DNA from: a virus
DNA: 56,448 nt
Reading direction: 5' to 3' (one strand)
Virus record (IMG/VR): IMGVR_UViG_3300046804_006442
Span: 1-56,448 of that record
Under the pieces are notes generated by a model. It made no database searches, was not told where the DNA came from, and was given only the letters and a program-made list of their open reading frames with translations. Of this stretch, positions 37,613 through 45,227 are shown in pieces; the stretch's first letter is position 1; every line of letters starts with the position of its first letter. The position numbers and the translations under genes are program-made.

Positions 37613-38045
37613 GATACGTATAATCACCGATGCCGCCGATCCCTGGCTGGATTTCGTCCGCGACGATCCGGTGCGACCCGAGATTCCCCGTGAGTTCCGG
37701 GTAGCCCCCAATCGTTTCGTGGCGGCGCTGGGTGATGATCAGATAGAGGCCATGGTCTGCGTGAGCCTGCAACACGAGGTTCCCGCTGAAGTGGCTCAGC
37801 TGGGTGACGCCGAACCGGAACCCACCTGTGCTGTGTTCTATACCATCTGGAGTTATGCCGCCGGTGCCGGATCTCGCCTGTTGTTTGATACCGTGGCCGA
37901 GATCCAGCAGCGTTGGCCCACAGTGACACGCTATGTGACCCTGAGCCCCCAGACCGCGACCGCGCATAGATTCCATACCCGCAACGGGGCGCAAGTGTAT
38001 CGCATCAACCCCGATACTGTCAACTACGAATATAATCCCGGGTAA
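37611..38045 (+). CDS. GNAT-type acetyltransferase-like protein
   Basis: 144 residues. The middle (CAVFYTIWSYAAGAGSRLLFD, near 80) has the beta-bulge and the Q/R-x-x-G-x-G/A-like loop of GNAT folds, and ATAHRFHTRNGAQVYRIN near the C-terminus matches the conserved late strand. GNAT enzymes transfer acetyl groups to amines. The start may be leaderless. The substrate is unknown. Confidence 0.65.
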   Translation: MIRIITDAADPWLDFVRDDPVRPEIPREFRVAPNRFVAALGDDQIEAMVCVSLQHEVPAEVAQLGDAEPEPTCAVFYTIWSYAAGAGSRLLFDTVAEIQQRWPTVTRYVTLSPQTATAHRFHTRNGAQVYRINPDTVNYEYNPG

Positions 38046-38085
38046 ATCTGTTTGGGATCAAACGGTTAGCGCACCTAGATTCGGG

Positions 38086-38114
38086 TTGACTCGAATCTAG
38101 GTACCGTGTATTAT
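38086..38114 (+). promoter_or_regulatory. Sigma70-type promoter giving a leaderless Toprim mRNA
   Basis: TTGACT, 17 nt, TATTAT (38109-38114), 6 nt, then ATG 38121. Confidence 0.8.
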
Positions 38115-38120
38115 TTGGCT

Positions 38121-38645
38121 ATGGACGTCGAATCACATCTCCGGGAACGCGGGCTTGATCCCCGGCTCTATACAGTGAGCTGGGACGATGAGACCGCTTG
38201 TTTCGCGCTGTGGAACCTGTCGGGCCAGTGGGTTGGCTACCAGCAGTATCGTCCGTTCGCGCCCAAGACCACGCGCAATGATCCGCGTGAGGGTCGTTAC
38301 TTTACCTGGGCCCGGGATCGCTTGGCCGTATGGGGTCTCGAAACCTGGCACTTCCGGCGCGACGTTCTGTTCCTGACCGAAGGCGTGTTTGATGCCTGCA
38401 AGTTACATAACCTGGGCCTGCCCGCTGTGGCTGTGCTGGCCAATGATCCCAAGCGATTGCGCCCCTGGTTGGGGTCGCTGGCACGGCGCACTGTAGCGGT
38501 CTGTGACGCGGATGCCGCGGGTGCCAAATTGGGCCGCTTGTGTGATCGCGCCCTGACCGTGCAGGGCGGCAAAGATCTAGGCGATATGACCCAGCTGCAA
38601 GTGCTTGATTTTGTTAGAGAAAATATGCCCGGGCTTTTTGGTTGA
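38121..38645 (+). CDS. Toprim-domain protein (primase-like fragment)
   Basis: 174 residues from the leaderless ATG 38121. The N-terminus is a small beta-domain (TVSWDDETACFALWNLSGQW). The Toprim core shows LFLTEGVFDACKLHNLG (near 85), with the catalytic Glu, and TVAVCDADAAGAK (near 126) with the acidic DxD-like pair. It lacks helicase or primase zinc parts, so it may be a small topoisomerase/primase-type nuclease or a DNA-binding accessory protein. Confidence 0.75.
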   Translation: MDVESHLRERGLDPRLYTVSWDDETACFALWNLSGQWVGYQQYRPFAPKTTRNDPREGRYFTWARDRLAVWGLETWHFRRDVLFLTEGVFDACKLHNLGLPAVAVLANDPKRLRPWLGSLARRTVAVCDADAAGAKLGRLCDRALTVQGGKDLGDMTQLQVLDFVRENMPGLFG

Positions 38646-38670
38646 CCAGAATCACCGGATCGCCTACAAT
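38642..38670 (+). promoter_or_regulatory. Sigma70-type promoter
   Basis: TTGACC, 17 nt, TACAAT (38665-38670). The -35 overlaps the TGA stop of the Toprim gene (GGTTGACCAGAA context). Confidence 0.85.
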
Positions 38671-38700
38671 AGCGGTATAGTCAATAACAAGGAGCCAGCG

Positions 38701-38888
38701 ATGACCACCATGACGTATATGCTGATTTTGATGTTGGGTGCGCAGTCTACAATACCGCAGCGGTCACGGCTGTGACTGTGCCCATGCTGAACGAAGCGGC
38801 ATGTTTGGCAGCGTATGAAAAAGCCAAGGCGCATTGGGGTGATCGTCTCAAAGGTGCGCAATGCCTTTCAACCGGTGCTCAAAAATGA
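38701..38888 (+). pseudogene. Frameshifted small exported-protein gene
   Basis: ATG 38701 with AAGGAGCC opens a 24-codon signal-like peptide (TTMTYMLILMLGAQS) that ends at a TGA (38773). Another frame then continues with VYNTAAVTAVTVPMLNEAAC and a Cys-rich tail to 38888, and has no start of its own. A single -1 shift near 38736 would join both into one protein of about 60 residues. It could be a sequencing or genuine mutation, or a programmed shift. Confidence 0.5.
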
Positions 38889-39052
38889 GCAAGACGCGAA
38901 TAAAAGTCCTCAACACGTCTTACACGTGGGGGTCTACGAAGCAACGTGAATTTCGGGTATGTGAGCTGAAGCCCTTTGCGGGCTGGACGACTCGTGGTGT
39001 GTTTTTTAATCAAGCTGATGCGCGAGTGTTCGCAAAGGCCCTGAAAGGATAA
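38885..39052 (+). CDS. Small basic hypothetical protein
   Basis: 55 residues from ATG 38885, overlapping the preceding stop by ATGA. It is Lys/Arg-rich with an aromatic core (TSYTWGSTKQREFRVCELK). It is part of a run of very small genes. The function is unknown. Confidence 0.55.
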   Translation: MSKTRIKVLNTSYTWGSTKQREFRVCELKPFAGWTTRGVFFNQADARVFAKALKG

Positions 39053-39053
39053 C

Positions 39054-39176
39054 ATGGACAAGATTGATATTCTGATGTTGTGTGTTTGGTTTCATGGTAT
39101 TGCGGCGGGATTCTTTTTTGGCTGGTTCCTTGCCAAAGGTTACTTTCTCAAACGTGTGCAGGTGGTGGAGAAATGA
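39054..39176 (+). CDS. Small single-span membrane protein
   Basis: 40 residues (ATG 39054). A single hydrophobic segment (FHGIAAGFFFGWFLAKGYF) is followed by a short basic C-terminus, resembling phage small membrane peptides. Its TGA overlaps the next ATG by ATGA. The function is unknown. Confidence 0.55.
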   Translation: MDKIDILMLCVWFHGIAAGFFFGWFLAKGYFLKRVQVVEK

Positions 39177-39349
39177 TCAAAATCACTCTTGAAATCGCCG
39201 CCCAAGATATTCCCACCCAGGATCTGCGGGCATTGTTGGCAGCGGCCCTGATGCGTGGCGCTGGTGAAACCAACAGTTATATGGCCGAAGATGCGGTTAT
39301 TGCAGCGGCACGTGCCATGCGTGATGCTGAGATTACGGAGACTGTATAA
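39173..39349 (+). CDS. Small helical hypothetical protein
   Basis: 58 Ala-rich residues (IKITLEIAAQDIPTQDL at the start, Met/Ala-rich helix after). ATGA overlap upstream and TAATG overlap downstream. The family is not recognised. Confidence 0.55.
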   Translation: MIKITLEIAAQDIPTQDLRALLAAALMRGAGETNSYMAEDAVIAAARAMRDAEITETV

Positions 39350-39528
39350 TGATTAGAAAGATGAACCTGTTCTACGTGGTGGGTCGGTCCGGTAGAGACG
39401 ACGTGGATCTGCCCTACATCGACGGCCCGTTCAGAACCTGGGACGATGCCCGCGAGGCCAAGAATCGTATGCAGGACAGTCATCTCTTGGGCATTGCTCA
39501 ACAGGTTGTTCACGTGGAGGTCGACTGA
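39349..39528 (+). CDS. Small hypothetical protein
   Basis: 59 residues from ATG 39349, which overlaps the preceding TAA. LFYVVGRSGRDDVDLPYIDG opens a beta-rich fold followed by a helix (WDDAREAKNRMQDS). It resembles compact phage accessory proteins. The function is unknown. Confidence 0.55.
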   Translation: MIRKMNLFYVVGRSGRDDVDLPYIDGPFRTWDDAREAKNRMQDSHLLGIAQQVVHVEVD

Positions 39529-39529
39529 C

Positions 39530-39676
39530 ATGAAACTAAGTGACTTCAATCTGTTTATTTCCGGCTTTGCTGTGGGTGTGGCCCTGGGTGCCGTCAAGCT
39601 GGGGTTGGTGTGGCCGGCGGTGTTGATGACCGCGCTGGCGGTATTGAACTTTTGGATGTATTGGAGATGCCGATGA
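39530..39676 (+). CDS. Small membrane protein
   Basis: 48 residues with two hydrophobic segments (LFISGFAVGVALGAVKLGLV and WPAVLMTALAVLNFWMYW), so probably two membrane spans. Overlaps the next gene by 4 nt. The function is unknown. Confidence 0.6.
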   Translation: MKLSDFNLFISGFAVGVALGAVKLGLVWPAVLMTALAVLNFWMYWRCR

Positions 39677-40047
39677 AGATCAAGATTTTGAGTTATGTGG
39701 GCGACTACGACAGCAACGATGACTATATCCACATCCTCCGCGGTGTAACCGACTGGGAAGAAGTGGATGCGGATACTTACCACAAGCTGGCAGGTTGGTG
39801 CGCCATGAAGAATCGCGCCACCAGCATGGCCGATGTGCGTTATACCATATTCCGCCAAGACCAAATCAACGTCATGAGCTGCGTCCAGGAATACTTGGAT
39901 CACATGGCCGCCGAGGAAAAGAAGCGAGCTGCGGCTGCCAAGAAGCGTCTTGAAAATAAGCGTCTGAAGCTGGCCAAGAAGCAAAAGCTGGCCGAAGATC
40001 AGGAACGCAAGCTGCTTCAAGATCTCAAGCAAAAATACGGAGAATAA
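39673..40047 (+). CDS. Hypothetical protein with coiled-coil tail
   Basis: 124 residues. The N-terminal 75 form an alpha/beta-like domain (IKILSYVGDYDSNDDYIHIL). The C-terminal 45 are a charged Lys/Ala/Glu coiled coil. It overlaps the membrane-protein gene by ATGA. The function is unknown. Confidence 0.6.
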   Translation: MKIKILSYVGDYDSNDDYIHILRGVTDWEEVDADTYHKLAGWCAMKNRATSMADVRYTIFRQDQINVMSCVQEYLDHMAAEEKKRAAAAKKRLENKRLKLAKKQKLAEDQERKLLQDLKQKYGE

Positions 40048-40048
40048 C

Positions 40049-40363
40049 ATGACTAACGAATACACTGAACAAGACCGCGCCTGCGTCAACTGCCGTCATT
40101 TCCGACGCCGCTGGAATCCCATCGCCTTGATCGATACTGTCATCAGCGATGGCACCATGCATTACCGTTGCCAATTAAATGGCGTCTCGGAATCTATAAA
40201 TCCCATTACTGGGCGCAAGACCATAACCATCAGGGATCAATCTTGTAAGGACATGCGCAGCAGTCGTCATTATTGTGGACGCGAAGGTGATCATTGGCAT
40301 CCCAGCGAACAGTTTATGCGACGCAAAGAGAACCTGCTCAAGGTCATAAAAAATGCCCGATAA
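40049..40363 (+). CDS. Cys/His-containing hypothetical protein
   Basis: 104 residues. The N-terminal ACVNCRHFRRRW plus later YRCQLNGVSES, SCKDMRSSRHYCG give a possible zinc ribbon, and DHWHPSEQFMRRKENLLK is basic. The gene overlaps the glutamine amidotransferase by 11 nt. Metal binding is likely; function unknown. Confidence 0.55.
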   Translation: MTNEYTEQDRACVNCRHFRRRWNPIALIDTVISDGTMHYRCQLNGVSESINPITGRKTITIRDQSCKDMRSSRHYCGREGDHWHPSEQFMRRKENLLKVIKNAR

Positions 40364-41072
40364 CAAACCCATCGCAGTATTCCGGCTAGATCCCAGCGAT
40401 GGTCCGGGCTATCTTGGCACGTTCTTGACTGCCAAGAATCTGCCCTGGCAGCTGATCTGCGTGGACCAAGGCGATGCCATCCCCCGAGATGTGACCCGCT
40501 TTGCCGGTCTGGTATTCATGGGCGGTGCCATGAGCGTCAACGATGATCTGCCCTGGATCGAGCCGGTATTGGATCGGATCCAGGCAGCAGTGGCCACCGA
40601 CGTCCCGGTCATGGGACATTGCCTGGGCGGTCAGCTGCTATCGCGGGCCTTGGGCGGTGCTGTCACCGCCAATCCAGTCCAGGAGATCGGTTGGCACAAG
40701 ATCCGGATCGCCGACAACGATGCCGCACGCCATTGGTTCGGGCACGTGGGTGACGGGTTCTTGTCGTTCCACTGGCACAACGAGACCTTCAGCATACCCG
40801 CAGGTGCCACAGCCATAATGTCGAGCGCACATTGCGCTAATCAAGGCTTTGCCCTGGGACCGCATCTTGGCATGCAGTGCCATATCGAGATGCAGCCGTT
40901 TATGGTGCTGGAATGGTGTGAATCTGAAGCCAGCTCGCTCTTATGCGAAGCACAGGGTGCGAACATCCAGACTCCTGACCAGATGCGAGACCAGTTGGTG
41001 GATAGGATCACCCAATTGCATCTGGTGGCCGATGGTGTCTATGAGCAATGGATCAAAGGACTCAGGTGCTGA
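40353..41072 (+). CDS. Class I glutamine amidotransferase-like protein
   Basis: 239 residues. GHCLGGQLLSRALGG (88-102) contains the nucleophile Cys elbow, with the preceding AGLVFMGGAMSVNDD typical of GuaA-like amidotransferases. FHWHNETFSIP (near 139) gives the catalytic His and downstream acidic residues complete the triad. It hydrolyses glutamine to give ammonia for a partner synthetase, which is not apparent nearby; alternatively it is a gamma-glutamyl hydrolase-like enzyme. Confidence 0.85.
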   Translation: MPDNKPIAVFRLDPSDGPGYLGTFLTAKNLPWQLICVDQGDAIPRDVTRFAGLVFMGGAMSVNDDLPWIEPVLDRIQAAVATDVPVMGHCLGGQLLSRALGGAVTANPVQEIGWHKIRIADNDAARHWFGHVGDGFLSFHWHNETFSIPAGATAIMSSAHCANQGFALGPHLGMQCHIEMQPFMVLEWCESEASSLLCEAQGANIQTPDQMRDQLVDRITQLHLVADGVYEQWIKGLRC

Positions 41073-41073
41073 C

Positions 41074-41283
41074 ATGTCGGATCCGTTGGTGGATATGGTG
41101 CATGAATACGAAGCGCAGCAACGTTGGCAGCGAGGTCTGCGTCCTAGCTTTAGTCAGGGTATCTGCGGGTCAATTACCGCAGGCTATGGCGAGTTAGATC
41201 CCAGTGGCTATTGGCAATTTCCCTTGTATCCTGGTGAACTATACTTGGAAAAGTACGAAAAACGTTATAAATCAAGCACTTAG
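41074..41283 (+). CDS. Small hypothetical protein
   Basis: 69 residues, Gly/Tyr-rich and acidic, following the amidotransferase after one base. VDMVHEYEAQQRWQRGLRPS and a C-terminal PGELYLEKYEKRYKSS. No motif is recognised. Confidence 0.55.
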   Translation: MSDPLVDMVHEYEAQQRWQRGLRPSFSQGICGSITAGYGELDPSGYWQFPLYPGELYLEKYEKRYKSST

Positions 41284-41299
41284 CGCATCTATATTTCGG

Positions 41300-41328
41300 T
41301 TGACCAGAATCCCCGGTTCACCTATAAT
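41300..41328 (+). promoter_or_regulatory. Sigma70-type promoter
   Basis: TTGACC, 17 nt, TATAAT (41323-41328), in the GGTTGACCAGAAT...TATAATAG context shared by several promoters. Confidence 0.88.
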
Positions 41329-41355
41329 AGTGGTATAGTGAATAAGGGGCGTGAG

Positions 41356-41487
41356 ATGAAAACATTCTGCATTGTTGCCTCAGTTGGTGGTATGTTGACG
41401 GGTTGTGCCTTGGGTGCATGGGATGTTTTCGTGGTATTTGGTCTGTTCTATGTTGGTTTCCTGCATATGATAGCCAAAGGTTACTAA
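41356..41487 (+). CDS. Small membrane or lipoprotein-like peptide
   Basis: 43 residues. It begins with a hydrophobic stretch reaching LTGC, a possible lipobox (position 17), followed by another hydrophobic segment (FVVFGLFYVGFLHMIA). It is a probable inner-membrane peptide. The function is unknown. Confidence 0.55.
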   Translation: MKTFCIVASVGGMLTGCALGAWDVFVVFGLFYVGFLHMIAKGY

Positions 41488-41501
41488 TACAAGGAATAAC
41501 C

Positions 41502-41666
41502 ATGACAGTCCGAGAACTCATGGCTTTGCTGGCGACGATGCCGCAGGATGTGGAAGTCGAAGTCAATGACCAGCGCGGTGGCGAAGTCTATGCCGTGGAA
41601 CATTGTTTCCTGGCACCCGCTGACCGATATGATCCCGAAGCTGTGATCATTGCAGTGAACAGATAA
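41502..41666 (+). CDS. Small conserved phage protein
   Basis: 54 residues, ATG after AAGGAA. TVRELMALLATMPQDVEVEV is the common start of short phage and plasmid proteins that precede RtcB-like or nucleotide genes. Acidic. No activity known. Confidence 0.6.
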   Translation: MTVRELMALLATMPQDVEVEVNDQRGGEVYAVEHCFLAPADRYDPEAVIIAVNR

Positions 41667-41685
41667 TTAAAATCAAGGAATAGAG

Positions 41686-42897
41686 ATGACTATCAAACAA
41701 ATAATCGGCAACGGCGTTACCGCCGACGGCAGATACGAACTGCGAGTGCCGGTAAAGATCTGGACCAATGACATCGAGCCCACGGCTCTTGAACAGGCTC
41801 GTAAGCTGGCTCAGCTGCCCTTTATCCACAAGAACGGCGTGGCGCTTATGCCCGACGTGCATGCTGGTATTGGCTCTACTGTGGGCTCAGTGATCGCGAC
41901 TGAACATGCTGTGATCCCGGCGGCTGTGGGTGTGGATATTGGCTGCGGTATGAACGCGATCCGCACCAGCCTGCGCGCCGAGGACTTGCCCGACAGCCTG
42001 CGCACTGTGCGTCTGCAGATTGAGCGCGACGTGCCCCTGGGCGCGGGTGGTGCTCACAAAGAAGACTTGGCGGTGTTTCCGCAGCCCTTGGGTACCCGGG
42101 CTCGCCAACTGTTCGCAAAGCATCCCAACTTGGAAACCCGGCAATGGCATCGCCAGCTGGGCACGTTAGGTTCGGGCAACCACTTTATCGAGCTGTGCCT
42201 GGACGAAGCGGGCGCGGTGTGGATCATGCTGCACTCGGGTAGCCGTGGTGTTGGTAACACGATCGGCCGTCACTTTATCGATCAAGCCAAGCGCCTGATG
42301 GAACGGTTTTTCATTACGCTGCCGGATCGCGACTTGGCTTATTTGCCGGATGGCACCCAGGAATTTGCTGACTACATCGAAGCGATTGGTTGGGCGCAGG
42401 ATTATGCTCGCGAAAACCGTGCTATCATGATGACTGCGGTGATCGCGTCGCTGCGCCGGCATATCCCGGTAGAGTTTGAGCTGACGTCTGAAGCGGTCAA
42501 TGCACATCATAACTACCTGGAGATCGAGAACCACTTTGGCACCAACATGTATATCACTCGCAAGGGTGCTATCCGTGCGCGTCGAGGTGATCTTGGTATT
42601 ATCCCGGGCAGCATGGGCGCGAAGAGCTACATCGTGCAGGGCCTGGGCGATCCGGAATCCTACTGCTCGTGTAGCCATGGTGCGGGTCGTAAGATGTCGC
42701 GCACTGAAGCGAACCGGCGGTTTACTGTAGAGGACTTGAAGGCGCAGACTGCGGGTGTGGAATGCAACAAGACGTCCGCGGTTATCGACGAGATTCCCAG
42801 TGCATACAAGGACATCGATGTGGTCATGGAGAACCAGCGGGACTTGGTTCGTGTGGTGCATACCCTGAAGCAGGTTATGTGCGTCAAAGGTGCGTAA
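41686..42897 (+). CDS. rtcB: RNA-splicing ligase RtcB
   Basis: 403 residues with the full RtcB signature. GVDIGCGMNAI contains the metal ligand C87, LGSGNHFIEL contains H166, MLHSGSRGVG contains H183, and HHNYLE contains H275. SCSHGAGRKMSR holds H331, which is guanylylated. RtcB joins 3'-phosphate or 2',3'-cyclic-phosphate RNA to 5'-OH ends. Phages with large tRNA arrays could use it to reseal tRNAs cut by host nucleases or to repair rRNA. No RtcA or archease lies nearby. The following gene starts on the overlapping TAATG. Confidence 0.95.
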   Translation: MTIKQIIGNGVTADGRYELRVPVKIWTNDIEPTALEQARKLAQLPFIHKNGVALMPDVHAGIGSTVGSVIATEHAVIPAAVGVDIGCGMNAIRTSLRAEDLPDSLRTVRLQIERDVPLGAGGAHKEDLAVFPQPLGTRARQLFAKHPNLETRQWHRQLGTLGSGNHFIELCLDEAGAVWIMLHSGSRGVGNTIGRHFIDQAKRLMERFFITLPDRDLAYLPDGTQEFADYIEAIGWAQDYARENRAIMMTAVIASLRRHIPVEFELTSEAVNAHHNYLEIENHFGTNMYITRKGAIRARRGDLGIIPGSMGAKSYIVQGLGDPESYCSCSHGAGRKMSRTEANRRFTVEDLKAQTAGVECNKTSAVIDEIPSAYKDIDVVMENQRDLVRVVHTLKQVMCVKGA

Positions 42898-43109
42898 TGG
42901 TCAAGGTCAAGCTAGACACTGAACTGACCGGCTGGGTCGACACCGATGCTGCCGAAACTGTGGTATGTCCGCAATGCGGTGCTGGTTTTGGAGAATCATG
43001 CAGGACCATGACCAGCACCCCCAAGGACGAAGTCCATCCGCGGCGCCGGGACGTATTCGCGAAACACGTGGCACCAGCTGGTTATCATCCTCGAATCATC
43101 GAATTCTAA
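42897..43109 (+). CDS. Small zinc-ribbon-like protein coupled to rtcB
   Basis: 70 residues; ATG overlaps the rtcB stop. VVCPQCGAGFGESCRTM and a later VHPRRRDVFAKHVAP match the Cys-x2-Cys...Cys...His pattern of short phage and actinobacterial zinc fingers. It could help RtcB bind RNA, but this is inferred only from the overlap. Confidence 0.65.
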   Translation: MVKVKLDTELTGWVDTDAAETVVCPQCGAGFGESCRTMTSTPKDEVHPRRRDVFAKHVAPAGYHPRIIEF

Positions 43110-43129
43110 CATTTCACAAGGAGTAAATC

Positions 43130-43597
43130 ATGGGTTTGGACATGTATCTCAATGGTAAGCGGTTTCTCAGCGAGTATTTCCACAAGGGTGACGACGGGAT
43201 CAAACAGACCGTGGGCCAGCTATTTCCCGAGCTCGCGGCCATGCAGACCGGTCGTGATGAGGGCCTGGTCAAACAAATCGAGATCGAGGCCGGCTATTGG
43301 CGCAAGGCCAACCAGATCCATGCGTGGTTCGTGCGGAACGTGCAGGATGGCCGGGACGAATGTCAACCGCATCATGTAGAACGCGATCAGCTGCGCGAGC
43401 TCCGAGATACCTGCCAGCGGGTTCTAGACGATCATGCCCTTGCCCAAGAGCTCCTACCCGCGCAGTCAGGGTTCTTTTTTGGCGGCACCGATTACGACGA
43501 ATGGTATTTCCGGGATCTGGAGAACACGATCAAGATCATCGATCAGTGTCTGGCTCTGCCCCGGGACTGGTCTTTCGAATACTGTTCCAGCTGGTAG
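43130..43597 (+). CDS. Conserved phage protein (MGLDMYL type)
   Basis: 155 residues starting GLDMYLNGKRFLSEYF, with YWRKANQIHAWFVRNVQDGR (near 57) and SGFFFGGTDYDEWYFRDL (near 112). It belongs to a widespread phage/bacterial family with this start whose function is unknown to me. AAGGAG is upstream. Confidence 0.65.
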   Translation: MGLDMYLNGKRFLSEYFHKGDDGIKQTVGQLFPELAAMQTGRDEGLVKQIEIEAGYWRKANQIHAWFVRNVQDGRDECQPHHVERDQLRELRDTCQRVLDDHALAQELLPAQSGFFFGGTDYDEWYFRDLENTIKIIDQCLALPRDWSFEYCSSW

Positions 43598-43604
43598 ATC
43601 TACC

Positions 43605-44168
43605 ATGACCCGGATCCGAAGTGACAGCCATGGTTTGTATGTGAGGACCAACGGGTCTGTGTATCGACCCGTTGAAACACCTTGGTCCTATTACGTTACC
43701 CAGGCCGCGGTGCAGGGTATCACGCAGTTTGCCGAGGGCGAAGAGATCAAAGTCAGTCATGTGACTGGTTCACCCTTTGCACGTCTGCGTGGCGCGGATA
43801 CCAGGGATTTTTCAAATCGTGTGGAATTGTGGCATAGTCATGGTTGCTATTACGATGATCAGGGCAAGATCCGCAAAAGTGATGAACTTTGGGAACCCAA
43901 AGCTGAAGCCGCAGTTCGCAGCGTCCCGGTTACAGAAAGTATACGCTATCAGCATGGCCCATATTATCGTGTTCCGGACTATTGGCTGCAATTCATAGAA
44001 TCGGTCAAGCGCGATAATCCAAACATGCGTCTGCCCTTGAATATACACCATATAAACGAGTATCTGGTGCCATACAATGGTAGAATTATCGAAGAAGGCT
44101 ATGTCAGCTGGACTTTGATTTTTGAATCACAACGAGATTTCGCTTTCTTTTTATTGAGGTTTGCATAA
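43605..44168 (+). CDS. Hypothetical protein
   Basis: 187 residues from ATG 43605. Beta-rich, with His/Tyr-rich central parts (VELWHSHGCYYDDQGK) and a C-terminal IFESQRDFAFFLLRFA that recurs in small proteins at 49957 and 50196. The stop overlaps the next ATG by one base. The function is unknown. Confidence 0.55.
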   Translation: MTRIRSDSHGLYVRTNGSVYRPVETPWSYYVTQAAVQGITQFAEGEEIKVSHVTGSPFARLRGADTRDFSNRVELWHSHGCYYDDQGKIRKSDELWEPKAEAAVRSVPVTESIRYQHGPYYRVPDYWLQFIESVKRDNPNMRLPLNIHHINEYLVPYNGRIIEEGYVSWTLIFESQRDFAFFLLRFA

Positions 44169-44611
44169 TGACAGAAGAACTTAAACCCTGGATCGAAAAC
44201 GTGGCCGCGTCTGATGTGCCGCAAGGTTTTCATCATGACTGCGGTGCCAATGCCATGCTGATCCAGATCCGCGATCCCCGCAGCAAGTGGTGGCCCCAAC
44301 CACGGCATCAATTCCGGGAAATACACCAGTTTGAATTCCTGGATGCTGACTGGAAGGATGGCTTCCCGGAAGCGGACAAGATCCAGCCGGATCAGGCCCG
44401 GACCATCGTGGTGCTATTGCAGCATGCCCTGGCTCACAACATGAACGTGGTGGTGCACTGCATGGCCGGCGTCTGCAGATCGGGTGCTGTGGCCGAAGTA
44501 GGCGTCATGATGGGTTTCCGTGATGTGGGTCGCATGCGTATACCCAACATCCGGGTCAAGAAGATGATGATGCAAGAACTGGGATGGACCTATGACGAAG
44601 AAACGGTTTAA
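44168..44611 (+). CDS. Protein phosphatase-like protein, CX5R class
   Basis: 147 residues. VVVHCMAGVCRSGAVAEVG (near 95) is the CX5R loop of dual-specificity and tyrosine phosphatases, with Cys and Arg in place. Upstream aromatic and Asp-rich positions supply the general-acid region. It might dephosphorylate proteins, RNA 5' ends or phosphoinositides. It overlaps a basic small gene by 20 nt. Confidence 0.82.
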   Translation: MTEELKPWIENVAASDVPQGFHHDCGANAMLIQIRDPRSKWWPQPRHQFREIHQFEFLDADWKDGFPEADKIQPDQARTIVVLLQHALAHNMNVVVHCMAGVCRSGAVAEVGVMMGFRDVGRMRIPNIRVKKMMMQELGWTYDEETV

Positions 44612-44819
44612 GCGCCCCCCGCAGTGGTTCCTGATCCGGACCTGGCAATTCCTGCATCGGCGGGTCAGCCACTCGGATGATCGCTATCCCAACGTCCGCC
44701 GGCGCTGGCTCAGGGCCATGCAGAGGTTCAACGATCATCACTTTGCCGAGCGTGGGCTAAGATACCGGAGGACCACTGCTCGTTTCGTCAATCGCTATAC
44801 CGCGCACCGCTGGATGTGA
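44592..44819 (+). CDS. Small, very basic hypothetical protein
   Basis: 75 residues rich in Arg, His and Trp (KKRFKRPPQWFLIRTWQFLH). It is probably nucleic-acid binding or inserted in a complex. It overlaps the phosphatase and its stop overlaps the next ATG (ATGTGA). Confidence 0.5.
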   Translation: MTKKRFKRPPQWFLIRTWQFLHRRVSHSDDRYPNVRRRWLRAMQRFNDHHFAERGLRYRRTTARFVNRYTAHRWM

Positions 44820-45196
44820 ACATGTCCCGAGATTCCCGTTACAGGTTTTTTGATCGGCACATGACCAACAAACATGGCCGTACCTGGGGCCATGTGCACG
44901 AAGATTGCCGTGATGCCATTTTCAACTATCTGGTGCATGGTTATGAACCCGGTGGTTTCTTGACTGCGGTCATCACCAATGATCTCCGGCGCGCAGCCTG
45001 CGTGGCCGATTTCGAAAACATCGAGCGCCTGGGACATGTGGCGCGGTTCGTCGCGCATGCCCTGCCCGAGATCTGCACCGGTAGCTGGAACGCCATGTCA
45101 TACTGGATGCAGCTCAGCGAGCGTGAACGTGAAGAGATACTGATCGAAGTCCGTTTGCTGCCCACTTTGTTTGATGTGATCAAGGATCCCTATTGA
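44816..45196 (+). CDS. Hypothetical protein
   Basis: 126 residues, mostly helical with His and Asp residues (HVHEDCRDAIFNYLVHGYE). No recognised motif. Coupled by overlap to the preceding gene. Confidence 0.55.
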   Translation: MNMSRDSRYRFFDRHMTNKHGRTWGHVHEDCRDAIFNYLVHGYEPGGFLTAVITNDLRRAACVADFENIERLGHVARFVAHALPEICTGSWNAMSYWMQLSEREREEILIEVRLLPTLFDVIKDPY

Positions 45197-45221
45197 CCTG
45201 TGTGGATACATCTGCTACAAT
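45193..45221 (+). promoter_or_regulatory. Sigma70-type promoter giving a leaderless phosphoesterase mRNA
   Basis: TTGACC (45193-45198), 17 nt, TACAAT (45216-45221), 6 nt, then ATG 45228. The gap reads ACAGGG. Confidence 0.8.
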
Positions 45222-45227
45222 ACAGGG

